The notes beneath the pieces are model-generated. The model was given only the letters and a program-made list of their open reading frames with translations, did not search any database and was not told the origin of the DNA. This document shows, piece by piece, positions 44,597-53,720 of a DNA stretch of 64,000 bases. Origin of the DNA: Marinobacterium aestuarii (lineage in GTDB: Bacteria > Pseudomonadota > Gammaproteobacteria > Pseudomonadales > Balneatricaceae); contig NZ_CP015839.1 in assembly GCF_001651805.1 (NCBI RefSeq), positions 4,464,001-4,528,000 of the forward strand, written 5' to 3'. Each line of letters begins with the position of its first letter. Position 1 is the stretch's first letter. The translations under genes and the position numbers were made by a program.

Positions 44597-45094
44597 TTAA
44601 CACTCGGTCAGACGACGAATACTCTGCAGGTTTTCCATGGTGCTCAGGCACGCCTGGGCCACTTCTGTACCCTTGTCGGTGAAATGGCGGTAGAAGAAAT
44701 CGTGGTGCGTGCTGTGCTCATGGAAATGATGCGGTGTCAGTACCACCGACATCACCGGCACTTCGGTCTCCAGCTGCACCTGCATCAGGCCTTCGATTAC
44801 GGCCTGGGCCACAAATTCATGCCGGTAAATGCCGCCATCGACGACAAAACCCGCCGCAACAATGGCGCCGTAGCGGCCACATTTGGCGAGCAGTTTGGCC
44901 TGCAGTGGAATTTCATAGGCCCCGGACACGGTGAAGATATCCACCTGTTCGGCCACCAGCCCCTGGCGGGTACATTCGATAAGAAAGGCATCGCGTGCCT
45001 GGCCGACGATATCGCTGTGCCACTGCGCCTGAATAAAGGCAACGCGCTGGGCGCGGGTCTCATTGCTGAGTTTTGGGGGGTACGTCTGATTCAT
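44597..45094 (-). CDS. ribH: 6,7-dimethyl-8-ribityllumazine synthase (RibH2 type)
   Basis: 165 residues. Condenses 5-amino-6-ribitylamino-uracil with dihydroxybutanone phosphate, the penultimate riboflavin step. VSGAYEIPLQAKLL (~57-70), GFVVDGGIYRHEFVA (~82-96) and TPHHFHEHSTHHDFF (~120-134) match the type II (Brucella RibH2-like) decameric enzymes rather than the capsid-forming type I. It is alone behind an FMN riboswitch, with no other rib genes nearby, so it may be a second, flavin-regulated isozyme. Confidence 0.92.
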   Translation of the reverse strand: MNQTYPPKLSNETRAQRVAFIQAQWHSDIVGQARDAFLIECTRQGLVAEQVDIFTVSGAYEIPLQAKLLAKCGRYGAIVAAGFVVDGGIYRHEFVAQAVIEGLMQVQLETEVPVMSVVLTPHHFHEHSTHHDFFYRHFTDKGTEVAQACLSTMENLQSIRRLTEC

Positions 45095-45235
45095 GGTTAT
45101 CCTCGTTGATAGTCACCAGAATCAGGGCATGCGGAACCTCGGCGTACTCGAAAGTGCACTACCCGACAGCGCCTTGCGGCACCCAGATAGCCATTCGAAC
45201 ACGACTTTGCGCCGGGCGACCGCCTGGCGCTGGAA

Positions 45236-45400
45236 CCGTTCTCTTTCATCCGGACTATGACCGTCGGCTTCGGAGTTGCACCGAATCTGCTGACCCCGGC
45301 TGCGCTGTATCCCAACGGATGCAGACAGTACCGGGCGCTCGCGGGCTTGGCGACGCTGCGCCTTTACCGCCGGTGGGGACTTTCACCCCGCCCTGAGAAC
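45236..45400 (-). promoter_or_regulatory. FMN riboswitch (RFN element) of ribH
   Basis: On the minus strand the conserved RFN parts appear in order: CAGGGCGGGGTGAAAGTCCC followed by CACCGGCGG, a variable arm, then AGCAGATTCGGTG, CCGAAGCCGACGGTCATAGT and CCGGATGAAAGAGAACGG. It lies ~140 bases before the ribH ATG. FMN binding should lower ribH expression. A GC-rich stem at 45209-45230 lies in the probable expression platform, so either transcription termination or start-site occlusion is possible. Confidence 0.93.
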
Positions 45401-45497
45401 AATAAAATGCTGCGAATCACTCGCAGCAGCGCTATCTTAAGCGCACTGCGCCCGATTGCCAAGCCCGCAAGCTGGCAGCCTGAACGCGAATCAAACC

Positions 45498-45797
45498 TTA
45501 GCCAAATTCGCGGGCCAGACGTTCGCGCTCTTCCGGCGTGTACTGCACCCGCCCAATCGGAACCATGTCGTTGGTCGCCGCGCGGATGCGGTCGGCATCT
45601 TCGGCGCTAAAGCCGCCACAGAGCTCGATCAGCTGCACATGCTTGGTCAGCAGCTCCTGCGCCACCAGAATGGCTTCATCGACCGTTTGCACGCCGGACA
45701 CCGCCATATCAAACAGCTCGGTCTGAATACGGCCATGATGCTTGATGATTTCCAGATCCGGACCCTTAACGATAAAACCATATCGCGCCAATGCCAT
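45498..45797 (-). CDS. DUF6506-like small protein behind the taurine genes
   Basis: 99 residues. YGFIVKGPDLEI at the start, VSGVQTVDEAILVAQELL in the middle and the block VQLIELCGGFSAEDADRIRAA (~55-75) followed by VPIGRVQY match my recollection of DUF6506 proteins, whose function is unknown. It follows pta on the same strand after a terminator-like hairpin, so association with the taurine pathway is possible but not shown. Confidence 0.72.
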   Translation of the reverse strand: MALARYGFIVKGPDLEIIKHHGRIQTELFDMAVSGVQTVDEAILVAQELLTKHVQLIELCGGFSAEDADRIRAATNDMVPIGRVQYTPEERERLAREFG

Positions 45798-45923
45798 CTG
45801 CGCTGCTCCTGTCTGAATGAACGGGGGATGATGTATGCATTAAAGCCCGCGCAGCCCCAAGAGATTAGAGCCAGAGACTTAAAAAAGGTGGGACCACCGG
45901 CTGGCCACTGCGCGCCAGCAACA

Positions 45924-45953
45924 AAAAAGGCCCCGGGAACAACCGGAGCCTTT
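45924..45953 (-). terminator. Terminator after pta
   Basis: Imperfect stem AAAGGCCCCGG / CCGGAGCCTTT with a short loop and a T-run on the minus strand, 20 bases after the pta stop codon. Confidence 0.75.
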
Positions 45954-45972
45954 GTAATACCGCACCCTTAAC

Positions 45973-46908
45973 TCAATCCGTTTTCTGCGCCAGGTAGTGA
46001 CTGTAAATGGAGGCCAGGGCACAGGATGCCAGACGCGCCTCGGGCGGATCGGCGCGGGAGGTGAGAATGATCGGCACCCGGGCACCCAGCACCAGGCCTG
46101 CGGCCGTGGCACTCATGAAGTACACCATCTGCTTGAACATGCAGTTGCCGGTTTCGATATTAGGTACCAGCAGCAGATCAACATCGCCGGCCACCTGGCT
46201 GGTCATGCCCTTGAGATCGGCCGCATCACGCGAGATGGCATTATCAAACGCCATGGGACCTTCAATAATGGCGTCCTGCATGCCGCCCAGGGACGCCAGC
46301 TTGACCAGCTCGCCGGCATCCACGCTGGAGGGCATGGCGCGGTTTACTTCCTCGGTGCCGGACAGCAACGCGACCTTGGGTTGCGTCTTGCCAAGCGCAT
46401 GCAGCAGGTCGATGGCGTTACGCAGGATGTGGGCCTTGTCGACCACAGTGGGCTGCACATTGATCACCGCATCGGTGATGCACAGCGGACGCGCATGGCC
46501 CGGCACCGTCATGTGAAACACATGACTCAGGCGCCTTGTCGTACGCAGGCCCGCATCACGGCTCAGCACGGCCTTGAGCAGGGTATCGGTGTGCAGATGC
46601 CCCTTCATCAGCGAGTGCGCTTCACCGGCTGCCACTATGCCAACGGCTATACGGGCCGCATCGGCTTCAGTCGCCGCATCTTCGAGCCGGATAGACGTCA
46701 GATCCCAGTCCAGCTCCCTGGCCAGCGCCTGAATAACATCGACCTTGCCCACCAGCACAGGCTCGATAAGACCGGCGTCTGTGGCCATTTTCGCGCTCTC
46801 AAGCGAGACACGGTTTACCGGGTTCACCACGGCAGTCACCACCCGGGGCAGGGCCCTGGCTTTCTCAAGCAGGTAGGAGGGACACTCCACCGGAGTTTTG
46901 CTCAACAT
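45973..46908 (-). CDS. pta: Phosphate acetyltransferase of taurine catabolism
   Basis: 311 residues of the phosphate acetyl/butyryltransferase family (GLIEPVLVGK, GEAHSLMKGHLHTDTLLKAVL, ITDAVINVQPTV, EGPMAFDNAISRDAA, NIETGNCMFKQMVYF). It lacks the long N-terminal domain of E. coli Pta and matches the short form commonly linked to xsc. It converts acetyl phosphate from Xsc to acetyl-CoA. It is downstream of xsc on the same strand, separated by 320 bases with a hairpin, so it may have its own promoter. Confidence 0.9.
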   Translation of the reverse strand: MLSKTPVECPSYLLEKARALPRVVTAVVNPVNRVSLESAKMATDAGLIEPVLVGKVDVIQALARELDWDLTSIRLEDAATEADAARIAVGIVAAGEAHSLMKGHLHTDTLLKAVLSRDAGLRTTRRLSHVFHMTVPGHARPLCITDAVINVQPTVVDKAHILRNAIDLLHALGKTQPKVALLSGTEEVNRAMPSSVDAGELVKLASLGGMQDAIIEGPMAFDNAISRDAADLKGMTSQVAGDVDLLLVPNIETGNCMFKQMVYFMSATAAGLVLGARVPIILTSRADPPEARLASCALASIYSHYLAQKTD

Positions 46909-47142
46909 GGCAGCTTACCTAGATCCGTTGCACAGTTTGATATCGGGGTGCCGGCCAAGGCCGACGGGGTTTGCACAGACGCTCGGGGCCCTTTGGGCCA
47001 GCCTCCGTCATGCTCTGCATGGTCACGCACTGCAATCTGGGCTGCATAAGACAGCACCCGGACGCAGGGGCCAGAAACAGAGAACGGTTAAACGCTTGTG
47101 CAAACGATCAGGAAAACCGGCTGGTCTTCCCGCAAAAACAGA

Positions 47143-47163
47143 CCGAAGGCCCGCGGCCTTCGG
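47143..47163 (-). terminator. Terminator after xsc
   Basis: CCGAAGGCC / GGCCTTCGG perfect 9-bp stem with a CGC loop, followed on the minus strand by TCTGTTTTTG. It lies 65 bases past the xsc stop in the 320-bp gap before pta; the rest of that gap (46909-47142) shows no gene. Confidence 0.75.
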
Positions 47164-47228
47164 GGGGCCCGGCCAGCGCTGCCACTGGGGCCGCACTGGT
47201 CGGGTAATTACGCTTTGGGCCTTGGGGC

Positions 47229-48992
47229 TTAAACGTAGTCTTTGTACTTGTCGAGGTAGCGCACCGGCTTGGACAGGGCGTCACGGCGGAACGGGTCACC
47301 CAGCTCGCGAGTACACATGATCTCGATAACGGTGGTCTTGCCTTCTTCCATCTGACGGGTGATAGCGGCCTGCAGAGTCGGTCCGATATCTTCCAGCTTA
47401 TCGACGGTTACGCCTTCAGCACCCATGGAGCGTGCGATTTCAGCGAAGCTCGGGTTTTCCAGTTCACCGGCAACAAAGCGACGGTTGTAGAAATCCACCT
47501 GGTTTTTCTTCTCGGCGCCCCACTGACGGTTGTGGAAGACAATGGAGGTGACCGGGATGTTTTCACGTACGCAGGTCAGGATTTCCATCATGGACATGCC
47601 CCAGGCACCGTCACCGGCGTAGGAGATGGCCGGACGATTCGGCGCAGCAACCTTGGCACCAATGATGGTCGGCAGGGCGTAACCGCAGTTACCGAAGCTC
47701 ATGGCCGCGAAGAAAGAACGCGGTTTTTCAAAGCGCAGGTAGCTGTTGGCAACGGAGTTGATGTTACCGATGTCGGTGGACACCATGACGTTTTCCGGCA
47801 TGGCTTTTTCCAGCTCGCGCAGAACCTGACGCGGGTGCAGGAAGCTGCCTTCTTCGCCTGCCTGTTCGTTGATCATGTCCAGCGAGAACTCGTCCTTCTC
47901 GTGGATCCACTCGTTCAGCTCATTTTCCCAGTTGGCTTTTTCAGCAGCGATTTCTTCAGCACGCGCGTCCTTGGTGGCTACGCAGGCAACTGAAGTGTTT
48001 TCCAGACGCTGCAGCAGGTTGGTCGCAGCGGCCTTGGCATCACCGCAGATACCCACGGAAATTTTCTTCACCAGACCCAGCATCTTGGCATCGCAGTCGA
48101 TCTGAATGACTTTGGCCTGTTTTGGCCAGTAGTCCAGACCGTGCTGCGGCAGAGTACCGAAAGGCCCAAGGCGGGTGCCCAGTGCGACAACAACGTCGGC
48201 GCGGGACAGCAGCTTCATCGCAGCCTTGGAGCCCTGGTAACCCAGAGGACCACACCACAGAGCGTGGGACGCCGGGAAGGAGTCGTTGTGCAGATAGCTG
48301 TTAACAACAGGTGCGCCGAGGAATTCAGCCAGTGCCTGACATTCGCCCAGGGCATCAGCCATAACAACACCGCCACCGGAGATGATGACAGGGTTCTTGG
48401 CCCCAGCCAGCAGTTCAGCCGCCTGAGCCAGGCTCTGCTCGCCACCCGCACCGCGTTCGATACGCATGGGCTGCGGGATTTCAACGTCGATATCGCCGTA
48501 GAAGAAGTCACGCGGGATGTTCAGCTGAGTCGGGCCGTTTTCGTGCATGGCACGGTCGAAGCAGCGCGCCGTCAGTTCAGCCATGCGCGCAGGGTTGGCA
48601 ACGTGGCCCTGGTACTTGGTGATGGTTTCGAAGAACGGCAGCTGCTGCGCTTCCTGGAATCCGCCCAGGCCGTTGGACATGGAACCGGTTTCCGGCGTGA
48701 TGCAGACCACCGGGCTGTGCGCCCAGTAAGCCGCCGCAATAGCGGTTACAAAGTTGGTGATACCAGGACCGTTCTGCGCGATGCAGACACCGTGGCGACC
48801 GCTGACACGGGCATAGCCGTCAGCCATGTGGCCGGCGCCCTGCTCATGCACGACAGGAATAAAACGAATGCCTGCCGGCGTAAAGATATCCATGGCGTCC
48901 ATAAAGGCAGAACCCATGATACCGAACATATCGGTAACGCCATTGGCGACCAAAGTTTCGACCATCGCCTCACTTGGAGTCATACGAGCCAT
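47229..48992 (-). CDS. xsc: Sulfoacetaldehyde acetyltransferase
   Basis: 587 residues, TPP-dependent enzyme that turns sulfoacetaldehyde plus phosphate into acetyl phosphate and sulfite. N-terminal domain with VTDMFGIMGSAFMDAMDIF and HEQGAGHMADGYAR (catalytic Glu ~50), characteristic NGPGITNFVTAIAAAYWAHSP, and C-terminal TPP-binding GDGAWGMSMMEILTCVRENIP with metal ligands in FHNRQWGAEKKNQ. The Xsc-specific start ARMTPSEAMVETL is present. AAAGGA precedes the ATG. Central enzyme of the taurine cluster. Confidence 0.97.
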   Translation of the reverse strand: MARMTPSEAMVETLVANGVTDMFGIMGSAFMDAMDIFTPAGIRFIPVVHEQGAGHMADGYARVSGRHGVCIAQNGPGITNFVTAIAAAYWAHSPVVCITPETGSMSNGLGGFQEAQQLPFFETITKYQGHVANPARMAELTARCFDRAMHENGPTQLNIPRDFFYGDIDVEIPQPMRIERGAGGEQSLAQAAELLAGAKNPVIISGGGVVMADALGECQALAEFLGAPVVNSYLHNDSFPASHALWCGPLGYQGSKAAMKLLSRADVVVALGTRLGPFGTLPQHGLDYWPKQAKVIQIDCDAKMLGLVKKISVGICGDAKAAATNLLQRLENTSVACVATKDARAEEIAAEKANWENELNEWIHEKDEFSLDMINEQAGEEGSFLHPRQVLRELEKAMPENVMVSTDIGNINSVANSYLRFEKPRSFFAAMSFGNCGYALPTIIGAKVAAPNRPAISYAGDGAWGMSMMEILTCVRENIPVTSIVFHNRQWGAEKKNQVDFYNRRFVAGELENPSFAEIARSMGAEGVTVDKLEDIGPTLQAAITRQMEEGKTTVIEIMCTRELGDPFRRDALSKPVRYLDKYKDYV

Positions 48993-49061
48993 ATCAGTTT
49001 TCCTTTGCTTTGCTGTTGCAGACGACGGAACCGCCGCCGGCCGTTGGGTACCAGTTTTTAT

Positions 49062-50171
49062 TTACTTTGCCTTGTAAGGGACAAATTCTTTTCCCAGAGC
49101 CTGGGCAACTTCCTTGCAGGCCACTGCGCCCGCATGAATGTTGAGGCCATTGGCCAGATGCGCATCCCTTCGGATCGCCTCTTCCCATCCCAGGTCCGCC
49201 AGCGCAAGAATGTGCGGCAGCGTGGCGTTATTGAGGGCCAAAGTGGAGGTTCTCGCCACTGCCCCCGGCATATTGGCAACGCAGTAATGCACTACGTCAT
49301 CAACGATATAGGTTGGATCTTCATGGGTGGTGGCGTGGGAGGTTTCAAAGCAACCGCCCTGATCAATCGCCACATCCACCACCGCAGAGCCTGGCTTCAT
49401 GCGCTTGACCATCTCGGCGGTCACCAGCTTTGGCGCCGCAGCCCCCGGAATAAGTACACCGCCAATCACCAGGTCGGCCGAGAGCACATGCTCTTCCAGT
49501 GCCGCCTTGCTGGAGTAAACCGTCTGCACCTGAGTACCGAACTCGGATACCAGTCGGCGCAGCACATCGACGGAGCGATCCAGCACCACCACCTGAGCAC
49601 CCAGGCCAATGGCCATGCGGGCGGCATTGCTGCCCACCACACCGCCACCAATAATGACGACCTTGGCGGATTCAACACCCGGAACACCACCGAGCAGCAT
49701 GCCGCGTCCGCCGCGGGATTTTTCCAGACAGGCAGCACCGGCCTGGATGGACATGCGACCGGCCACTTCGGACATCGGTGCCAGCAGCGGCAGACCACCG
49801 CGCTCTGAGGTGACGGTTTCGTAAGCGATGCAGGTGGCGCCACTGGCCAGCAAGTCATCGGTCTGGGCCAGATCCGGCGCCAGATGCAGGTAGGTAAAGA
49901 GTACCTGGCCGGCCCGCAGCTGCTTGCGCTCTACCGCCAGCGGCTCCTTGACCTTGACCACCATCTCGGCCCTGGCAAAGACGTCTGCAGCAGTCGCTGC
50001 GATGGTTGCACCGGCGGCGACATAATCAACATCGGCAAAGCCAATGCCAGTGCCCGCCTGGGTTTCCACCAGTACCTGATGACCGCGCGAGGTGAGTTCC
50101 TGCACGCTGGCCGGGACCATGCCCACACGGTACTCGTGGTTCTTAATTTCCTTGGGGACTCCGATTAGCAT
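49062..50171 (-). CDS. ald: Alanine dehydrogenase of taurine catabolism
   Basis: 369 residues from ATG 50171 (GGAGTGG upstream), starting [17 protein letters not shown]. Rossmann motif [21 protein letters not shown] (~168-188), YLHLAPD with catalytic His (~95), and [12 protein letters not shown]. It oxidises the alanine released by Tpa back to pyruvate and ammonium with NAD, keeping the transaminase supplied with acceptor. It lies 69 bases upstream of xsc on the same strand. Confidence 0.95.
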   Translation of the reverse strand: MLIGVPKEIKNHEYRVGMVPASVQELTSRGHQVLVETQAGTGIGFADVDYVAAGATIAATAADVFARAEMVVKVKEPLAVERKQLRAGQVLFTYLHLAPDLAQTDDLLASGATCIAYETVTSERGGLPLLAPMSEVAGRMSIQAGAACLEKSRGGRGMLLGGVPGVESAKVVIIGGGVVGSNAARMAIGLGAQVVVLDRSVDVLRRLVSEFGTQVQTVYSSKAALEEHVLSADLVIGGVLIPGAAAPKLVTAEMVKRMKPGSAVVDVAIDQGGCFETSHATTHEDPTYIVDDVVHYCVANMPGAVARTSTLALNNATLPHILALADLGWEEAIRRDAHLANGLNIHAGAVACKEVAQALGKEFVPYKAK

Positions 50172-50304
50172 TGTCACCACTCCCGTCATTATTTTTTTGT
50201 ATTCGGTTGTGAGCTCACACCCAGAGACTTTCTCACCCTGGATGCCTGTGATCAGAGGCTGAATGTTTCAGATCAGCTTGGTTGTAGATTAGGAGGGAGG
50301 AGCA

Positions 50305-50553
50305 ATGACAGGTAGAACCAGTTTCCGCACAGATGTTGCGCCAGACTGGCCCAAACAGAACGAACAGCCACTCAGGCTCGACGAGAAGCGCCGAACCACG
50401 GGCCTTTCAGGCCTGAAACAGGTGTTTTTTGAAGAGCAAGACAGACATGAGAGCGGCGTTCAAAGACGGGAGAAAAGATGCCCGGGACGGGACTTAGCAC
50501 GAAAAATCAGGATAAAAAACACGGCACTCAGTATCAAAAACACAATCATTTGA
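50305..50553 (+). CDS. Doubtful 82-residue ORF with a very strong ribosome-binding site
   Basis: The plus-strand ATG at 50305 is preceded by an AGGAGGGAGGAGCA tract, an almost ideal Shine-Dalgarno, divergent from ald. The product is hydrophilic and very basic (RTTGLSGLKQVFFEEQDR, GVQRREKRCPGRDLARKIR) and resembles no family. It may be a small real gene or a purine-rich leader by chance. Confidence 0.25.
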   Translation: MTGRTSFRTDVAPDWPKQNEQPLRLDEKRRTTGLSGLKQVFFEEQDRHESGVQRREKRCPGRDLARKIRIKNTALSIKNTII

Positions 50554-50557
50554 TACT
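50530..50557. promoter_or_regulatory. Inverted repeat in the tauR-ald intergenic region
   Basis: AGTATCAAA (50530-50538) and TTTGATACT (50549-50557) form a perfect 9-bp dyad. It lies 63 bases after the tauR stop and ~360 bases before ald. The TATCA/TGATA core also occurs at 52190-52202 before tauR, so it may be a TauR site; a 3' processing hairpin of tauR is the alternative. Confidence 0.4.
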
Positions 50558-50619
50558 TTTATTTCAAAAGAACCCTTCTGTTTTTATCCCGGGCGCACAG
50601 GGTGCACCCGGGGCCAGGC

Positions 50620-52086
50620 TCAGGTCATGTCCGAAATGAGTTCGGCCAGCGCCTTGATACCGGGGCGGATGCGCTCGGCACCGATGGACGAATACCCCAG
50701 CCGGAAGAAGTTGAGCGGCGGGTTTTCACCCGCAAAATGCAGATCGCCAGACTCGATCAGGATGCCACGGTCAGCCGCTTCCTTGCGCAGCAGACGCGCA
50801 TCCAGCCCCTCGGGCCCCTCGACCCAGTAACAGGAACCGCCGAAGCTGGGTTTCTGCGACGATGCCGGCAGAAATTCGCTCAGGGCCGCGCCCATTTCCT
50901 GCCAGCGCTCCTCGTAGGCCCGCATAATGGTCATGATCAGGGCATCGTGGTAGCCCCGTTCCAGGAAGAGTGCCACCGAGCGCTGGTTGTTGGCCGCAGG
51001 GTGGCGCAGCATCAGGCGGCGCAGCGCCCTGGCCTCGCGAATAAACTCTGCCGACCCCACCAGATAGCCCAGCCGCAGGCCCGGCGCCAGCGTCTTGGAC
51101 AGACTGCCGACATAAAGCACCCGCCCGCTGCTATCCAGGCTTTTCAGCGCCGGAATCGGGTTGGACTTGAAGTTGGTTTCGCTTTCGTAGTCATCTTCGA
51201 TGATGACAAAGTCGTGCTCGTTGGCCCGCTTGAGCAGCTCGTAACGCCGCTCTATGGGCATGGTGGCGGTCGTCGGGCACTGGTGACTCGGCGTCACATA
51301 GAGGCAATCGAGGTCGTTCAGGCTGTCATCCACAATCAGACCATCGCCGTCCACCGGCAGCGGCCGCACCTGGGACGGATTGAGCGTCGAGATATTGCGG
51401 ATATCCAGATAGCCCGGATCCTCCACGCCCATGATGCTGTCCTTGTCGAGCAGCAGACGCGCCAGCATGTAGAGCGCCTGCTGGGCGCCTACGGTCACCA
51501 GTATCTGATCAGCCGACGCCCAGACACCTCTGCGTGGCAACAGGCGGGTACGTATCTGTTCCACCAGCAGCGGATCGTCGTTGTCGAACCTGTCCGACGC
51601 CCAGTCGCGAATCGCCGGCACACTCACGGCATCGCGGCAGCACTCGCGCCAGTTGTTGGTGGGAAAGAGCGTCGGATCGAACTGACCGTAGATAAACGGA
51701 TAGGGGTATTTTTGCCAGTCCCGCGGCTTGCTCAAGTTCTGCTGATTCGACGGATACAGCTTGAGACAGCTCGACCAGTCCGGCGGCGTGCCTTCCACCG
51801 CGGCCACGGGGCTCTGCTTGATCACCACCTTGCCCGACATGATGTCCGGGTTGACGTAGTAGCCACTGCGCTCGCGGGCGATCAGATAGCCATCATCCAG
51901 CAGATGTTCGTAAGCCAGCACGACGGTGTTGCGCGCAATATTGAGCTGCTTGGCCAGCTTGCGACTGGAAGGTAGCGGGCTATCCAGGGGAATATTGCCG
52001 TTCAGTATGCCGGCGGCAATCTGCTCACGCAGCTGTTGCTGCAGGCTGGCGGGTTTTTCTGGAGAAAGGTGAAAGAGTTGAAACAT
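50620..52086 (-). CDS. tauR: MocR/GntR-type regulator of taurine genes (TauR)
   Basis: 488 residues. N-terminal GntR winged helix (~10-75: PLPSSRKLAKQLNIARNTVVLAYEHL) fused to a class-I aminotransferase-like domain (~110-480) with the PLP lysine in GSLSKTLAPGLRLGYLVG and YVTPSHQCPTTATMP. This is the TauR architecture, in which PLP and taurine are sensed to activate tpa/xsc. Position between tpa and ald supports the assignment. An ATCAGT...ACTGAT dyad ~100 bases upstream suggests autoregulation. Confidence 0.92.
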   Translation of the reverse strand: MFQLFHLSPEKPASLQQQLREQIAAGILNGNIPLDSPLPSSRKLAKQLNIARNTVVLAYEHLLDDGYLIARERSGYYVNPDIMSGKVVIKQSPVAAVEGTPPDWSSCLKLYPSNQQNLSKPRDWQKYPYPFIYGQFDPTLFPTNNWRECCRDAVSVPAIRDWASDRFDNDDPLLVEQIRTRLLPRRGVWASADQILVTVGAQQALYMLARLLLDKDSIMGVEDPGYLDIRNISTLNPSQVRPLPVDGDGLIVDDSLNDLDCLYVTPSHQCPTTATMPIERRYELLKRANEHDFVIIEDDYESETNFKSNPIPALKSLDSSGRVLYVGSLSKTLAPGLRLGYLVGSAEFIREARALRRLMLRHPAANNQRSVALFLERGYHDALIMTIMRAYEERWQEMGAALSEFLPASSQKPSFGGSCYWVEGPEGLDARLLRKEAADRGILIESGDLHFAGENPPLNFFRLGYSSIGAERIRPGIKALAELISDMT

Positions 52087-52185
52087 CCGCGGACCATACC
52101 TGTTTCCGACGCCAAAGCCGTGTTCCTGCCAAAGCGCCGAGGATTATTATGCCATTCTGTCACTTGCCGAGTCTGACCCGGAAAC

Positions 52186-52202
52186 ATCAGTATATCACTG
52201 AT
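52186..52202. promoter_or_regulatory. Dyad upstream of tauR
   Basis: ATCAGT-ATATC-ACTGAT, overlapping a second dyad ATATC-ACT-GATAT, in the 245-bp tpa-tauR gap. It shares TATCA/TGATA half-sites with the element at 50530-50557. A likely regulator-binding site. Confidence 0.45.
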
Positions 52203-52331
52203 ATTAAAAGGCGTTCAGCCGGCCAGCGAGCTGACTTCCGGCCCCAGAACGCAGAAACCCCACGGTCATGCACAGCATGCCCGCAGGGTTGAAAAAATCG
52301 ACCAGCCACCCGGCTGGCCGACAGCAGCCAA

Positions 52332-53720
52332 TCAGGCGTTGGGGGCCAGACGGGCGAAGGCGTTGTCCAGCGCATCGATCATCTGATCCAGCTCCGCCTG
52401 GGTCACAATCAGCGCCGGGCTGAAGCACAGCGTATTGTTGAACTGCTCGAAGCTGCGGTTGGTGCGGCCAATGATCACGCCCTGCTTCATGCAGTCTGCC
52501 GCGATGGCGATCGCCAGGCTTTCATCCACCGGCTCCTTGCTCTGGCGGTCCTTGACCAGCTCCAGACCCGCGAAGAGTCCCTTGCCGCGCACATCACCAA
52601 TGACGTCATACTTGTCATACAGCTGGTGCAGGCGCCCCATCAGGTACTCACCCATCTGAGTGGCGTTCTCAAGCAGGTTTTCGTCCTCAATGATCTTCAT
52701 GTTGGCCAGTGCCGCCGCAGGACCTGCGGTGCAGCCGCCGAAGGTGCTGATATCACGGAAGTAGCTCATGCGATCAGACGGATCATCCTTGAAGGCGTCA
52801 AACACGGCTTCGGTGGTCACGGTGCAGGAAATAGCCGCATAACCGGACGCTACACCCTTGGCCATGGTCACCATGTCAGGCTTGATGCCGTAGTGCTGAT
52901 AACCGAACCATTTGCCGGTACGACCCAGGCCACAGACGACTTCGTCGATGTGCAGCAGGATGTCGTACTTCTTGCAGATTTCCTGAATCTTGTCCCAGTA
53001 ACCCTGGGGCGGCGTAATCACGCCACCGCCGGCGGTGATCGGCTCCAGGCAGACCGCACCCACGGTATCGGGACCTTCGGCCAGAATGACCTTTTCCATT
53101 TCCAGCGCAGCACGCACACCGTAGTCGTCGACATCACCGAACTGCGAGCGGTATTCGCTGCAATGCGGGAACTCAACAAAACCCGGGGTAAAGGGGCCGT
53201 ACTGATGCTTGCGCTCAAACTGACCGGTGGCGCTCAGGGCAGTGATGGTGGTGCCGTGGTAGTCACGCTCACGGAACAGAATCTTGTGCTTCTTGCCACC
53301 GTACTTCCTGTGGGCAATCTGACGCACGATTTTGAACGCCTTCTCGTTGGCTTCAGAGCCCGAGTTGGAGTAGTAAACGCGACTCATGCCAGGCATTTTT
53401 TCAATCAGCTTTTCAGCGAACTGCGCCGCCGGAATGTTGCCGGCGGACTGGGCGAAGTAGTTCATCTTCACCAGCTGATCGCGCACCGCATCGGCGATGG
53501 ACTCGCGGCCGTAGCCTACGTTCACCGTCCAGACACCCCCGGACACCATGTCCAGATATTCATTGCCCTTGGCATCCCAGACGCGCATGCCCTTGCCTTC
53601 CACGATCACCATCGGATCGTTCTGCTCGAACTGCTTGTGCTGGGTAATGTGATGCCAAACATGCTTGCGATCACTGGCTATAACGGCGACTGCGTCGTAT
53701 TCGTTTACATCGTGCTTCAT
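52332..53720 (-). CDS. tpa: Taurine-pyruvate aminotransferase
   Basis: 462 residues from ATG 53720 (AGGGGGTGAA upstream); the longer in-frame start adds an unconserved tail. Class III PLP transaminase: SNSGSEANEKAFK (~118-130), Asp259 in HIDEVVCGLGRTG, PLP lysine Lys288 in TMAKGVASGY, and ISTFGGCTAGPAAALAN. It transfers the amino group of taurine to pyruvate, giving sulfoacetaldehyde and alanine. First gene of the tpa-tauR-ald-xsc-pta series. Family distinction from omega-amino acid transaminases rests on context with xsc and ald. Confidence 0.95.
   Translation of the reverse strand: MKHDVNEYDAVAVIASDRKHVWHHITQHKQFEQNDPMVIVEGKGMRVWDAKGNEYLDMVSGGVWTVNVGYGRESIADAVRDQLVKMNYFAQSAGNIPAAQFAEKLIEKMPGMSRVYYSNSGSEANEKAFKIVRQIAHRKYGGKKHKILFRERDYHGTTITALSATGQFERKHQYGPFTPGFVEFPHCSEYRSQFGDVDDYGVRAALEMEKVILAEGPDTVGAVCLEPITAGGGVITPPQGYWDKIQEICKKYDILLHIDEVVCGLGRTGKWFGYQHYGIKPDMVTMAKGVASGYAAISCTVTTEAVFDAFKDDPSDRMSYFRDISTFGGCTAGPAAALANMKIIEDENLLENATQMGEYLMGRLHQLYDKYDVIGDVRGKGLFAGLELVKDRQSKEPVDESLAIAIAADCMKQGVIIGRTNRSFEQFNNTLCFSPALIVTQAELDQMIDALDNAFARLAPNA

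Noticed and set aside
48141-49808. Long plus-strand open frame antisense to xsc and ald
   Set aside because: It lies wholly opposite two well-conserved enzymes, is rich in His/Arg/Gln typical of antisense high-GC frames, and has no family features.
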